Origin: Pedobacter suwonensis
GTDB lineage: Bacteria; Bacteroidota; Bacteroidia; Sphingobacteriales; Sphingobacteriaceae
Length of the DNA: 64,000 nt
Assembly: GCF_900111825.1 (NCBI RefSeq)
Contig: NZ_FOJM01000018.1
Span: 73,780 to 137,779, forward strand
Direction of reading: 5' to 3'
The notes below the pieces were generated by a model that was not told the origin of the DNA, made no database searches, and saw only the letters and a list, made by a program, of their open reading frames with translations. Position numbers and translations under genes: made by a program. This document shows, piece by piece, positions 35,383 to 45,722 of this stretch. Every line of letters starts with the position of its first letter. Within the stretch, counting starts at the first letter, position 1.

Positions 35383-36783
35383 TTAATCGGATTCAGAGGC
35401 AATTGTTTTACCTTCAGAAGCCAGCCAGGCATTCATACCTCCCGAAAAATTCTTCACATTTTTGAAACCATTTCCTGCGAGTATAGAATAAGCTATTGCC
35501 GAACGGTCTCCCCCCTGACAGTGAATAATTACTTGTTTATCTTTACTGATTTTATCCAGATGATCGGGAAGGGTTCCCACAAAAACATGATTCGCCCCTT
35601 CAATATGGCCGGCCTCATATTCGCTCACACCCCGTACATCTATAATCTGAACATCTTCATTTTGGAGTGTTTTAAACTCTTCAATGGAGATCACATCAGC
35701 AGCCTGCAGCGCAATCCCCAAATCGTTCACATCCGAAATGTAACCGTAAATGTTATCCAGACCAATACGCATTAATTTTCGGGTCAGGTCTTCTATTTGG
35801 TAATCATCACAAACCAATACAAACTGTTCCTGATAATTAAGCAGCCAACCCGCCCATGTTGAAAAGGAATTATTGCCCTGAATGTTCAGGCTGCCCGGAA
35901 TAAAACCTTTGGCAAAATTTATCTTATCTCTTGCATCTATAACTTTCAATCCGTTGCGATAAGCTTTTAAAAAGGCTGAACCGGATAATTTCTGATGTTT
36001 GGGTACTTCTATCAATAATGGACGATTAACCTTATTCAAATGTTTCATCATCGCAAAATATTTAGGCGGTTCTGGCTGGCCTGCTAACAGAAGATCTGTA
36101 AATGCTTTTTCGTCATCATCATGTTGAAATGCCCAGTTGCGGATTTTCTCGTAACCTACGGTTGAACTGTGCACTGCGCCCAAAGCCTTTCCGCATGCCG
36201 AACCTGCTCCATGAGCGGACCAAACCTGTAGATACTCGGGCAATGCAGCAAACTTTTTCAACGACTGGAACATTTGTTTAGCGCCTGCTTCTTTTGTACC
36301 GATCAGCCCTGCTGCTTTTTCCAGCAAATCAGGACGGCCAATATCGCCTACAAATACAAAATCACCTGTAAATACCATCACCGGTTTGTCGGTTGCCGGA
36401 TGGTCGGTCAGCAAGAAACTAATGCTTTCGGGTGTATGGCCGGGCGTATGCAAAACTGCTAAAGTCAGATTCCCTACCCTGATCAGATCGCCATCTTTGA
36501 GCCCGATATGCGGAAACTGGTACTGCCAGTCCTCTCCTCCCTCATCAGAAAGATACATGCCAGCCCCTGTAACGGCACTCAGTTCTCTTGAGCCACAAAG
36601 AAAATCTGCGTGTATGTGGGTTTCGGCGATATGTGTAATACGAAGATTATTCTGGCTGGCAATTTCCAGGTACACATCTATATCTCTTTTAGCATCTATC
36701 ACGATGGCTTCGCCCGTAGCCTGACAGCCTATTACATAACTGCCTTGCGCTAAACTTTTATCAAATACGTGTTGAAAAAACAT
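35383..36783 (-). CDS. Persulfide dioxygenase-like MBL-fold protein with two rhodanese domains
   Basis: This 466-residue protein has a metallo-beta-lactamase domain (about 1-240) with THIHADFLCGS, HTPGHTPES and FTGDFVFVGDIGRPDLL. Two rhodanese domains follow: the first near residues 265-355 (VCDDYQ), the second near 360-460 with the active-site Cys in IIHCQGGDRSAIA. This layout is that of ETHE1/CstB-type persulfide dioxygenase-sulfurtransferases. The last His of the usual THxHxDH is replaced by Phe, as occurs in mononuclear-iron relatives. It oxidises persulfides to sulfite, or forms thiosulfate, and protects against sulfide stress. Confidence 0.92.
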   Translation of the reverse strand: MFFQHVFDKSLAQGSYVIGCQATGEAIVIDAKRDIDVYLEIASQNNLRITHIAETHIHADFLCGSRELSAVTGAGMYLSDEGGEDWQYQFPHIGLKDGDLIRVGNLTLAVLHTPGHTPESISFLLTDHPATDKPVMVFTGDFVFVGDIGRPDLLEKAAGLIGTKEAGAKQMFQSLKKFAALPEYLQVWSAHGAGSACGKALGAVHSSTVGYEKIRNWAFQHDDDEKAFTDLLLAGQPEPPKYFAMMKHLNKVNRPLLIEVPKHQKLSGSAFLKAYRNGLKVIDARDKINFAKGFIPGSLNIQGNNSFSTWAGWLLNYQEQFVLVCDDYQIEDLTRKLMRIGLDNIYGYISDVNDLGIALQAADVISIEEFKTLQNEDVQIIDVRGVSEYEAGHIEGANHVFVGTLPDHLDKISKDKQVIIHCQGGDRSAIAYSILAGNGFKNVKNFSGGMNAWLASEGKTIASESD

Positions 36784-36852
36784 AATACTTATTTTTAATG
36801 ATTAATTATTTTGTTACTTAATGATCTGATTTACCTTTTATCGAGCTACCCG

Positions 36853-37650
36853 TTATTTTAACCATGTTTCTTTGATGATGATATAAATGCCCATTACCAG
36901 TACAAACCAACCGAAAGCGGGTTTGAGCTTTTTACCTTCAATTTTTGCAGATAGAAAACTGCCGATCAGAATACCGGCAATGGCGATAAAAGTTATGGTT
37001 AACAAGAAATGCCAATGAACAGCGGTATGGGCAAGTGAAAACACAAAACCTACCAAAGAATTTGTGGAAATGATCAGGAGTGACGTTCCAACAGCTGCTT
37101 TCATGGGAAGTTTCAGCAAATTAGCCAATACAGGAATAATTAAAAAGCCACCACCTGCACCGATAAAACCTGTAATTATACCTACAAGAATACCTATTGA
37201 AAACACTAAAGGATAGTTAAACTTCTGTTTCTGCAGTGTAACATCAGCCGCCTGTCGGTCTTTTTTAATCATGCTGTATGAAGCGACAACCATCAGTACG
37301 GCAAAAATCAACATCAAAAAAATACTTTTGGTGAGGGTAAAACTTCCGGTACTAAAAATTTGGGCGGGAATTACCGGCATGATATAGGCCCTTGTAAGAA
37401 AAACAGAAATGATAGATGGAACACCAAACACGGCTGCCATTTTTATATTGACCAATCCCTTTTTAAAATAGGAAAAGGAGCCCATTACGCTTGTTGTGCC
37501 TACAATGAAAAGTGAATAAGTGGTTGCCAGAGCAGCATCAACACCAAACAAATAAACTAAAACAGGAACAGTAAGAATACTTCCGCCGCCCCCGATTAAA
37601 CCTAAGGAGATACCGATAAAAACTGAAGCGATGTAACCTGCTATATACAT
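36853..37650 (-). CDS. TauE/SafE family sulfite/sulfonate exporter
   Basis: This 265-residue membrane protein has about eight helices. Its duplicated TauE/SafE motif pattern is GLIGGGGSILTVPVL near the start and GFIGAGGGFLIIPVLANLLKLPMKAAVGTSLL in the second half. The start is placed at the ATG at 37650; the longer frame uses a TTG. Encoded beside a persulfide dioxygenase, it would remove sulfite or thiosulfate from the cell. Confidence 0.9.
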   Translation of the reverse strand: MYIAGYIASVFIGISLGLIGGGGSILTVPVLVYLFGVDAALATTYSLFIVGTTSVMGSFSYFKKGLVNIKMAAVFGVPSIISVFLTRAYIMPVIPAQIFSTGSFTLTKSIFLMLIFAVLMVVASYSMIKKDRQAADVTLQKQKFNYPLVFSIGILVGIITGFIGAGGGFLIIPVLANLLKLPMKAAVGTSLLIISTNSLVGFVFSLAHTAVHWHFLLTITFIAIAGILIGSFLSAKIEGKKLKPAFGWFVLVMGIYIIIKETWLK

Positions 37651-37710
37651 TGTTTTGGGGATTGATACAGCAAAGTTGTACCAACTCAAAAACAAATACA
37701 GCTACTTTAG

Positions 37711-38334
37711 TTACATAAGAGATATTTTATTCCTCCCCAGCTGAACAACTCCTTCTTCTTCCAGTTGTTTCAATAGTCTGGAAACCACCACACGGGCCGT
37801 ACCCAGTTCATTGGCTAATTGTTCATGGGTGATCTGAATGGTTTTAGATGATGTAAGCTCAGCTTTCTTTTTAAGCAAATTCAATAAACGTTCATCTACT
37901 TTTTTAAAGGAGATGGCATTCACAATTTCCAATAGTTCTTCAAAACGTTTGTGATATAAACGAAAGATGTAATCCAGCCATTGTGGATATTCTTTGATGA
38001 AGAGCGAAACTTTGTCGATCGGCAAAAAAAGAATTTCCGCGTATTCTTCTACCTCTGCCTTCACTTTGCTGGTTTCATTGTGCAATCCACCCAAAAACGA
38101 CATGATGCAGCTTTCGCCCGCTTTGATGTAATACAATAAAAGTTCCCGGCCATCTTCTTCTGTTCTGATTACTTTCATTGTCCCTTTGGTCACAATCGGA
38201 ATAGAACGGATATGGGCATTATCATTTACAATAATGCTGCCGGCCTGATAGGTTTTGAGTATGCTATGCTGATATAGTTTTTCAACCAGTTCGGGCGAAG
38301 ACTTAAATTCTGTTATTTGTTCCAGACCATCCAT
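37711..38334 (-). CDS. Crp/Fnr family transcriptional regulator (sulfur cluster)
   Basis: This 207-residue protein has a cyclic-nucleotide-binding-like beta-roll (SIIVNDNAHIRSIPIVTKGTMKVI) and a C-terminal winged helix (ITHEQLANELGTARVVVSRLLKQLEEEGVV). The effector domain has a cysteine in AGESCIMSFLGG, which could sense sulfur species. This is inferred, and the FNR-type four-Cys cluster motif is absent. It probably regulates the downstream TauE/MBL/YeeE genes on the same strand. Confidence 0.9.
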   Translation of the reverse strand: MDGLEQITEFKSSPELVEKLYQHSILKTYQAGSIIVNDNAHIRSIPIVTKGTMKVIRTEEDGRELLLYYIKAGESCIMSFLGGLHNETSKVKAEVEEYAEILFLPIDKVSLFIKEYPQWLDYIFRLYHKRFEELLEIVNAISFKKVDERLLNLLKKKAELTSSKTIQITHEQLANELGTARVVVSRLLKQLEEEGVVQLGRNKISLM

Positions 38335-38570
38335 TTTGTAAAACTACGATTTTGGTTCGTAGCGGCATTGTTATATTGTAACTAGCCAATTAATTATTGC
38401 ATAATCCCAATTTACACAGATCCAATATCATTATTTATGCTGCAGGCAGATTTTTATTCAACATTTATAGCTCAATTATAAACATCCGTTACATTTCCGG
38501 CTCCTTAATTCACTTAAATTAGTTCTGGTGGTAACCACCACATAACCAAATATTTAAATTACACATCACC

Positions 38571-39815
38571 ATGAAAAAAAATCTATTTAAAGTAGCTATT
38601 GCAATGCTATTGCTGGCTGGCTGCGCTAAAAACCAGACCGAGCCTGAATTCAGTTCTGAAATTATTGCTAAGAAAGCACAAATGGCCAATGCTGATCTTT
38701 TAGCAACCGCAACAATTGACGCGGGTACGATACAACAAACGATCAAGGGTTTTGGCGGAGCAAATATTGTGGCCTGGACCGGCGACCTGACGAGCGCCCA
38801 AAGAAATACTGCATTCTCGCCTACAAGTGGCATCGGACTCAGCATAGTCAGGGTTCGGGTTCCTAATTCCAGTTCAGAATTTGCTGCTGAAAAAGCAACC
38901 ATAGATGCCTGCAAGTCGTTCGGTGGCTCAGCAATTGCCTCCGCCTGGTCAGCACCTGCATCGATGAAGACCAATGGGAGTATTGTAGGTGGCAAAATAA
39001 AAACCACATCTTACGCAAATTATGCTGCACATTTAAGTGCATTTAATACGGCGGTAGGCGGGCTTGCGGCCATTAGTCCTACAAATGAACCAGATTACAA
39101 AGTTAATTATGAATCTATGGAACTCACTGCTTCGGAAGTAGCAGACTTTGTTGCTGCTCGGGGAAGCAATTGTGGTGCTCTGATTATGGCACCTGAACCT
39201 TTCCAGATGAACCAGACTTACATCAACACTTACCTTAGCAATGCCACAGCAAAATCTAAAACAAGCTTCGTTTGCGGACATATATATGGTAAGACCCCTT
39301 ATAACCTGGGCAACATTGGCAAACCGGTATGGATGACAGAACACTATACTAACTCCAGTATCAGTGGAGATGACTGGTCAAATGCTATGACTGCTGCCAA
39401 GGAAATACACGACTGTATGAATTCGGGATGGAGTGCCTATGTTTGGTGGTATATCAGAAGAAGTTACGGCCCAATCAGTGAAAGCGGGAATATTCAAAAA
39501 GTTGGTTACGTGATGGCCCAATACGCCAGATATGTACGCCCGGGTTTTAATAAAATAGCCTGTTCAGAAAATCCTTCAACAGGTGTATATGTTACTGCAT
39601 ATAAAAGCGGAACAAAATTAGTTGTTGTGATCATCAACCAAAATGCAGCAACCACTTATCAAAGCTTTAATTTTAGTGGCATCACCATTTCTGGTTTCAA
39701 CCGATATTTTACAACCAGTTCAGCTAACCTTAGTACAAACAGTTTCGCTGTAACCGGTAGTAGTTTTGGGATTAATCTCGCTCCTTCCAGTGTAACGACA
39801 TTAGTTTCTTACTAG
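38571..39815 (+). CDS. GH30 subfamily 8 glucuronoxylanase-like lipoprotein
   Basis: This 414-residue enzyme has a lipoprotein signal (lipobox LLLAGC). The GH30 acid/base Glu is in SPTNEPDY (about 173) and the nucleophile in WMTEHYT (about 257). The pattern WWYIRRSYGPISESG, then VGYVMAQYARYVRPG, is that of GH30_8 glucuronoxylan hydrolases, whose arginine and tyrosine here contact the glucuronate side chain. It cuts beta-1,4-xylan beside a methylglucuronic acid branch. It is transcribed alone, between a Crp gene and a SusD gene, and is probably surface-exposed. Confidence 0.92.
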   Translation: MKKNLFKVAIAMLLLAGCAKNQTEPEFSSEIIAKKAQMANADLLATATIDAGTIQQTIKGFGGANIVAWTGDLTSAQRNTAFSPTSGIGLSIVRVRVPNSSSEFAAEKATIDACKSFGGSAIASAWSAPASMKTNGSIVGGKIKTTSYANYAAHLSAFNTAVGGLAAISPTNEPDYKVNYESMELTASEVADFVAARGSNCGALIMAPEPFQMNQTYINTYLSNATAKSKTSFVCGHIYGKTPYNLGNIGKPVWMTEHYTNSSISGDDWSNAMTAAKEIHDCMNSGWSAYVWWYIRRSYGPISESGNIQKVGYVMAQYARYVRPGFNKIACSENPSTGVYVTAYKSGTKLVVVIINQNAATTYQSFNFSGITISGFNRYFTTSSANLSTNSFAVTGSSFGINLAPSSVTTLVSY

Positions 39816-39829
39816 CACTTATACAAAAA

Positions 39830-39869
39830 AGCCTGTCTCAAAATAACAAAATCATTTCTGAGGCAGGCT
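39830..39869. terminator. Stem-loop after the GH30_8 gene
   Basis: AGCCTGTCTCA pairs with TGAGGCAGGCT (one T-G wobble) across an 18-base loop. It starts 15 bp after the GH30_8 stop codon and is preceded by an A-run, so it can work on either strand. Confidence 0.6.
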
Positions 39870-40145
39870 CTTGCTGTTTTACATATCTTTTTAAATACAG
39901 CGAAATACGGTCCTTTTCATCGCAGTTATTTGTTTTAAGTGTCACTAATTGCCGAATTTCCCTGCTTTACAATAGCCAGTTTTTTGAAGGATGTCAATTA
40001 AATTTCCTCTTTTAAAATTGATCATATATACAGATTGTGTATATAGGAATCAGTTATCGCTTAAGTTATTGTAATTTAAAGCCACAAGCATTCCCACAAA
40101 ATCAGTTGTGCCTTCATTATTTAAACCGGTACCAAAACCTTCCAA

Positions 40146-40188
40146 AAACGAAAATCGATCCTGCAAAACTGGTTACAGGATCGATTTT
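40146..40188 (-). terminator. Terminator of the susCD operon
   Basis: AAAATCGATCCTG and CAGGATCGATTTT form a perfect 13-bp stem. Read on the minus strand, it is followed by CGTTTTTGG. It lies 36 bp past the SusD stop codon. Confidence 0.75.
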
Positions 40189-40224
40189 GTTATGTAGCTC
40201 ATGAAAAAGCAACCCAGACCATTT

Positions 40225-41775
40225 CTATTTATCCCAAAATATGCGTGTGTCCATATTATCTGGTCCGCCATTGTCTGCAACGGCTGCCTGGTAATTGGTT
40301 AAGTTGGCAGAAAGCTCAAGTGTTGGGTAAACAAAACGGCGGACAAAACCTCCGGTTATGCTTTGCCCCGGGATGGTATTCGGTGATAAGGCCGGAAAAC
40401 CACTTCTCCTGAAGTTGGCAAATGCCTCGGCCCCGTTGCCCCATGAAGCTATCCAATATTGCGTATTGATGAGGTTGAGTGCATTTGCCTGATTATAAGC
40501 ATTAACGGGATGATTAATAAATGCATTTTGCGTAGCCAGGGGGATAATTGCCGCCGGGTTGTAGGTTGTCCATTGGTCCATTGCACCCCGTATGCCATTG
40601 GCATAATACACATCGGCTGTACTGCCACCGGTTATCCAGCCTCTGAAAGCAGCCTCTGCCAAAAGGAATTGTGTTTGCGCGTAGGTAATAAAAAATTGCG
40701 GAGCAGTTAAACTACCAAAAATACTATAATTAACCTGCGAATAATTAAAGCCCGATCCGTTGGCACCTCTAAATCCAGGCGCGGTTGGTAAAGTTGCACT
40801 GCTATATCCTATCGGCAATCCGAACTGGTTTGCCGATGTGGTATCCGGCACGGTGGTAGGCGCAGCCAATGGATTTGCATATTTACCGGCTATAAACTTC
40901 AATCTTGGATCACCGCTGTTTTTTAGTTGATCTACAAATGGGGCCGCCAAATAATAGGTATTGGCTATCGCTGTAATACTCTGGCTTACCGGATTCACAT
41001 AAGTGGTATTGTATTTAAGATAACAGTTGTCGGCATTTGAGGTCATTACACCACCCGCTACCGCAGCCTGTACAATCGTTTGCGCTTTTCCCGGATCTAT
41101 TTTACTATACCGCATGCCCAGGCGAAGTAACAAAGAGTAACCCAATTTTTTCCATTGGGCGATGTTTCCACCATAAAATACATCAGCCTTAACAATATCC
41201 TTTGCAGGGTCGAGTGCTGCAGTTGCCTCCGTAACTTCCTTAATCAGATCAGTATAAATCGCTGCCTGATTATCGTATTTAGGGGTAAGCACATTTGATA
41301 AATAGGCTTGTCCGGCTTCGCTATACGGTACATTTCCGTAGGTATCTACCAACATCATAAATTGATACGCTTTCCAGATCCTCGCTTCGTTATATAAATT
41401 TGTTCTTGCGGCATTACCTTTAAGCTGGCTCAAGATCTGAACAAGTAATTGAACAGGGCCTGAAGAACTCGTTGCGCCCGTATTTGTACCGGTGTATTCT
41501 GCATTCCATTTTTGCACCGTATAGGTTTGGTTTATCTGGTTAAAATTAAATGCTGAGGTGATTCCTGAAAACGGATTTACAAATTGCTGCACAATGGTTG
41601 GTTCAGTTTCCAGAGTGGCTCCATGTGTTCCGAATTGTGCGCTTGTAAATAAAAATGATGCGTCGAGTTCTGTTGGGTTATTTGGATTGATATTCAGTTT
41701 ATCAAAGCCTTTATTGCAACCGGAAATTATCGAAACAACGGTGATGATGGCTATAATTCTAATTAAATTTTTCAT
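40225..41775 (-). CDS. SusD-like outer-membrane glycan-binding lipoprotein (SusD_2 type)
   Basis: This 516-residue protein has a lipoprotein signal (lipobox SIISGC) followed by NKGFDKLNINPNNP. It has alpha-helical TPR-like repeats and a C-terminus ending in a DTRIFWDK-like tail that resembles the SusD at 11.1 kb. It is 13 bp downstream of its SusC partner. The SusC regulator gene at 45.7 kb and the GH30_8 enzyme suggest a hemicellulose or xylan-derived oligosaccharide. That substrate is an inference. Confidence 0.92.
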   Translation of the reverse strand: MKNLIRIIAIITVVSIISGCNKGFDKLNINPNNPTELDASFLFTSAQFGTHGATLETEPTIVQQFVNPFSGITSAFNFNQINQTYTVQKWNAEYTGTNTGATSSSGPVQLLVQILSQLKGNAARTNLYNEARIWKAYQFMMLVDTYGNVPYSEAGQAYLSNVLTPKYDNQAAIYTDLIKEVTEATAALDPAKDIVKADVFYGGNIAQWKKLGYSLLLRLGMRYSKIDPGKAQTIVQAAVAGGVMTSNADNCYLKYNTTYVNPVSQSITAIANTYYLAAPFVDQLKNSGDPRLKFIAGKYANPLAAPTTVPDTTSANQFGLPIGYSSATLPTAPGFRGANGSGFNYSQVNYSIFGSLTAPQFFITYAQTQFLLAEAAFRGWITGGSTADVYYANGIRGAMDQWTTYNPAAIIPLATQNAFINHPVNAYNQANALNLINTQYWIASWGNGAEAFANFRRSGFPALSPNTIPGQSITGGFVRRFVYPTLELSANLTNYQAAVADNGGPDNMDTRIFWDK

Positions 41776-41788
41776 GTTTTATATAGGA

Positions 41789-44700
41789 TTAGAATTTTAT
41801 ATTGAGGTTAAATCCGTAAGTACGTGTGGTAGGCAGCGATGCCTGCTCATAGCCGGTGAGGTTATCACCGCTGGAGGCTATCGCTTCCGGATCAATATTT
41901 GGGGTATATTTTTTAATGATCAGTACATTATGGCATACCGCAGAAAGCACCATACTTTTTACGTATTTTTTATTGATAAATCTGGATAAGTCATACCCTA
42001 AAGAAAGGTTTCTTAACTTCACAAAGCTCGAGCTGTAAATAAACGGATCTAAGATATTTGTTGAACGATAACTGGCATAAAAATCTTCTGCATTTACAGC
42101 GGTGGTATTAGGTAACCCATCGGTGGCATTTACACCCGGAAAAATTACCCCACCAACCCGGCCGGGTAAAGACTCTTTTGATAAACCTTCTCTCAGTAAA
42201 TTTAAACTGGTACTGGAAAGCAGTTTACCCCCTGCTTTATAATCGATATGGGCAATGAAGGTAAAACCTTTGTAATTCAACGTATTTAGCCATCCGCCGG
42301 TTGCTTTGGGCAGGCCGCTACCAAAATTAACCGGTGTAGCGCTTGCTATGGGTTTGCCTCCTGATAACAGGATATTTCCTGCGGCATCCCGTTTGTAAGT
42401 TGCGCCCCTGATCTGGTTGAGCGGCAAACCGACTACATCTACAATAGAGCCAAAAAATTCGGGGCTGCCCACCACCAGCTGAGACTGGTTGTTCGCTAAT
42501 GATAATACTTTTGAAGAATTGAAAGCAGAGTTAAAAGCCGTTTTCCAGGTAAATTTGTTGTTTTGTACCGGTATTAATTCCAGGTTAAATTCTAATCCTT
42601 TATTTTCAAGCCCACCTAAGTTAACCAGCGTGGTACTGTATCCGCTTGCTGCAGAAAGGCTGATCGGAACCGCCTGGTTCGTTGTCTTTTTATCATAGGC
42701 AGCTACATCCAGGTTCACCCTGTTGTTGAATAGGTGTAACTCGAGGCCTATTTCTTTTTCATTTACGCCAAAGGGTTTAATCTGGGTGTTGGGCGAGGCG
42801 GTACCGTTTATGCTTCCTAACGGAAGCCCGTTAAACGAATTTTGAGCAAGTGCAAATGTTAAGGCATTGTATGGACCAACACCCTGGGCACTTCCTGTTT
42901 CAGCTACTGCAACCCTCAACTTTCCAAAATTTAACCATTTTGCATTGGGAAGCAATTCCGAAAAAACGAAACTTCCGCTAATGGAAGGATAGAAATAATG
43001 ATCGATATCTCTGGAGAGTACCGAATACCAATCGGTACGGCCGGTAACATTTAAGTAGAATAAGTCTTTATAGGAAAATTCTGCCGTACCATACAATGAA
43101 TTAACGGTCTGCTTAGACAAATTGTAGCTTGAATTTGCCGTAACACCGTTTCCAATGGTGTATAAACCCCTGATGTAAAAGTTAGTTACCGACTCGTTAA
43201 AGGTAGAAGTAATTAACGGAAAGTTATTACCACCCACTGTGGCATTAAATGAGAAGTCTTTCCACTTGTGTCCGCCACCCAGCAAGAAGTCGAAGTTATT
43301 CTGGCGTGTATTGGTTGTACTTATTCCATAGCTCCCGTTATACAATCCTGCAGGTGCAGCCGATACCGCCAGGGTACCCGTAGGTGTATTTGATTCATAG
43401 GTGGTTTGCAAAAGATCGGTATTTGCCCTGCCCTGCAAATACAGCCAATCGAAAAACTGGTAGCGCACCACAGCCGTACCCAACAAATGATCTTTCGTTT
43501 GTCTCTGAAATTGGTTAGCCAAAATCCAGTACGGGTTGGTAATGGTAGCAAACCTCGAAGTAGGTGTTTCGTTTCCGTTGGCATCTATTGCGCCTGCCTT
43601 GAGTACATCAAAAGATATGGAGTTGGCCAACCTGTAAATTGATGTAGGAATTGAATTGCCCTGCACGCCTACAAGTGGCGGATTGTTATTAAACTGGTGA
43701 TCGTAGTTCACGTAAAACTGTGCAGATAATTTATCGGTAAGTTTATAATTGATGCCTACGTTAAAAATCTTTTTGTGGAAATCATTGTTTGGCACAATTC
43801 CCTGGGCATCCTGATTAGAAAGGGAAACCCGGAAACTTCCTTTATCATTACCACCGGAAATGGCAACGGTATTGCTCCATGATGGCGCAAGCCTAAAAAA
43901 GGCCTTTATCCGGTCTTTAACCGGTGCATACGGACGCTGAACACCATCGAACTGATAGGTAGGAACATTATCAAATGGCACACCAAAGCTCCAGGCACCA
44001 GAACTTTGCGCAGTACCCTGTGATGATGGACGAATATTGTTCTCTCCCTGCCCGTATTCATATTGGAAATCTGTAAAATCCAGTGCCTGGTTTACTGTAA
44101 AATTTGAATTGAACTCGATTCCGATCCCGGTATTTTTAGATCCTGCTTTTGTGGTGATAATGATCGCTCCGTTAACCGCACGCGAACCGTATAAGGCCGC
44201 AGCAGTAGATCCTTTCAGCACAGTCATCGATTCGATATCATCCTGATTGATGCCTTGCAGGTTATCTCCCTGATCTACATTTTGTGTGTAACCATTACTG
44301 CTGCTGGCACCCTGCGACATTGGCAAGCCATTGATTACGATGAGCGGCGAATTATCTGCAGTAAAGGAAGATTGTCCACGCAAACGGATCTTGGTGCTTC
44401 CGCCTGGCCCGGCGGCAGGTGGCGATACGTCCAATCCGGCCACCCGGCCTTCAAGCGCATTGGCCAGGTTAGTTGTACGGTTGGTTTGTAACGCCTGTAC
44501 ATCAGCTTTCTGGGCAGAGTAACCTAAGCTTTTGGCTTCCCGTTTGATGCCGAGTGCGGTTACCACAACCTCATTCAAGGCATTTGTAATCGCTACCATA
44601 GATACATTAATTACAGTTTTTGCATTTACCGATATTTCTACGGGCTTATAACCAACAGATGTGAACACCAATACCGCATTGTTATTGGCCACATTTATGG

Positions 44701-44959
44701 CATAGCCGCCGGATGAATTGGTTACAATAGCGTTCCTTGTTCCCTTTTCTGCCACGCTTACGCCGGGTAAAGCCACACCCTGTTCATCGGTAACTTTACC
44801 AGTGATTCCTATAAAGGCAATTTTTAACTTTTTACCTGTTACCGTTTTACTAAAATCTGCAGTGCCTGGCCCACCAGCAGATGCAAACATGGGCTCGAAC
44901 AGTAGGAATAACATAAATACCGTGCAGGTAAATACCAGTGGAAGTAATTTTTTTTTCAT
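41789..44959 (-). CDS. SusC/RagA TonB-dependent outer-membrane transporter
   Basis: This 1056-residue protein has a signal peptide and a carboxypeptidase-D-like regulatory domain (GKVTDEQGVALPGVSVAEKG). The TonB plug (EVVVTALGIKREAKSLGYSAQ) and beta-barrel, ending in GFNLNIKF, complete it. No STN domain or FecR partner is seen. The AraC gene lies 763 bp away in divergent orientation and may control it. Confidence 0.95.
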   Translation of the reverse strand: MKKKLLPLVFTCTVFMLFLLFEPMFASAGGPGTADFSKTVTGKKLKIAFIGITGKVTDEQGVALPGVSVAEKGTRNAIVTNSSGGYAINVANNNAVLVFTSVGYKPVEISVNAKTVINVSMVAITNALNEVVVTALGIKREAKSLGYSAQKADVQALQTNRTTNLANALEGRVAGLDVSPPAAGPGGSTKIRLRGQSSFTADNSPLIVINGLPMSQGASSSNGYTQNVDQGDNLQGINQDDIESMTVLKGSTAAALYGSRAVNGAIIITTKAGSKNTGIGIEFNSNFTVNQALDFTDFQYEYGQGENNIRPSSQGTAQSSGAWSFGVPFDNVPTYQFDGVQRPYAPVKDRIKAFFRLAPSWSNTVAISGGNDKGSFRVSLSNQDAQGIVPNNDFHKKIFNVGINYKLTDKLSAQFYVNYDHQFNNNPPLVGVQGNSIPTSIYRLANSISFDVLKAGAIDANGNETPTSRFATITNPYWILANQFQRQTKDHLLGTAVVRYQFFDWLYLQGRANTDLLQTTYESNTPTGTLAVSAAPAGLYNGSYGISTTNTRQNNFDFLLGGGHKWKDFSFNATVGGNNFPLITSTFNESVTNFYIRGLYTIGNGVTANSSYNLSKQTVNSLYGTAEFSYKDLFYLNVTGRTDWYSVLSRDIDHYFYPSISGSFVFSELLPNAKWLNFGKLRVAVAETGSAQGVGPYNALTFALAQNSFNGLPLGSINGTASPNTQIKPFGVNEKEIGLELHLFNNRVNLDVAAYDKKTTNQAVPISLSAASGYSTTLVNLGGLENKGLEFNLELIPVQNNKFTWKTAFNSAFNSSKVLSLANNQSQLVVGSPEFFGSIVDVVGLPLNQIRGATYKRDAAGNILLSGGKPIASATPVNFGSGLPKATGGWLNTLNYKGFTFIAHIDYKAGGKLLSSTSLNLLREGLSKESLPGRVGGVIFPGVNATDGLPNTTAVNAEDFYASYRSTNILDPFIYSSSFVKLRNLSLGYDLSRFINKKYVKSMVLSAVCHNVLIIKKYTPNIDPEAIASSGDNLTGYEQASLPTTRTYGFNLNIKF

Positions 44960-45722
44960 CGTTATAGTTTGGTTAGAGTTGGTTTTTTAATAAAACCGCT
45001 TAAATCTCTGCTGAAGACGCGCTGTAATCAGTTCAAAACATAAGCAGTGTGAGCAGCAAGGTGTCGCGGTTGGGATTTAAGTAAGTTTATCTCATATCAG
45101 AATATTGGTTAGTTGGTTTAGTCGCTGTTCTAACCGTTTAAGGCTAACGTACCTGGTCAAATGCCTGACTTAAAGTAAACAGGCAAGAATAGAGGCATTG
45201 CTTTGCTTTATATTTGGTTTGAAACAGTTATGTTACTGAAGCAAATAAAGACAACTTAAATGAAAAGCAATTTCAGTATTACAGCAAAAAATTGTAACAT
45301 ATTAACATAGATCGGTTTTTCTGAATTTTGTGGCGCCTCATCAAAACCAAATAAAAACAATTGTAAATCAATAACTTGCACTAAAAAGACAATATAAAAT
45401 CAATTCATCGAGGCAATAGTAAAACCCGGCGTTGTTAATATAACCAACTAACAATAGCAAATAGATATGCATTTATATCGTACATATTTTTTAATTTCAT
45501 GTTATTACCTGAACCCGATGATTATTTAATGAAAACGGTTTTATAAACACCTTTGTCCAGACTAATTCGTCATGCAGCATGTTATTGGCAGGAAAGCCCC
45601 TGAAATAAATCCGATTGCTACCGGATCAGGGTGACGACCGCTTTAGATCAGAAAGCTGATTTAAGCGACCAAAAGGTCATATTAATCATCGAACTCAGGT
45701 TTATAATTAACCAAACATAAAC
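44960..45722. other. Divergent intergenic region with a REP-like element
   Basis: These 763 bases separate the SusC and AraC genes. I see no gene. A REP-like element lies at 45568-45636. A TATATTTG box occurs at 45209-45216 (plus strand), without a clear -33 partner. Confidence 0.5.
45568..45636. repeat. REP-like element
   Basis: The element opens CGTCATGC and closes TGACG. It contains CCCTGA...TCAGGG and TCCG...CGGA stems, with the same CCGATTGCTA core as the copy at 35.3 kb. Confidence 0.55.

Larger units (their letters stand above)
39816..40224. other. Intergenic region with two terminator-like stems
   Basis: These 409 bases lie between the convergent GH30_8 and SusD genes. The two stems at 39830-39869 and 40146-40188 are the only structures I see. 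Confidence 0.6.

Noticed and set aside
37772..37782. TAGTCTGGAAA, resembling the inverted-repeat arm at 31.2 kb
   Set aside because: It lies inside the Crp/Fnr coding sequence, matches only 11 of 15 bases, and has no partner arm nearby. Judged a chance match.
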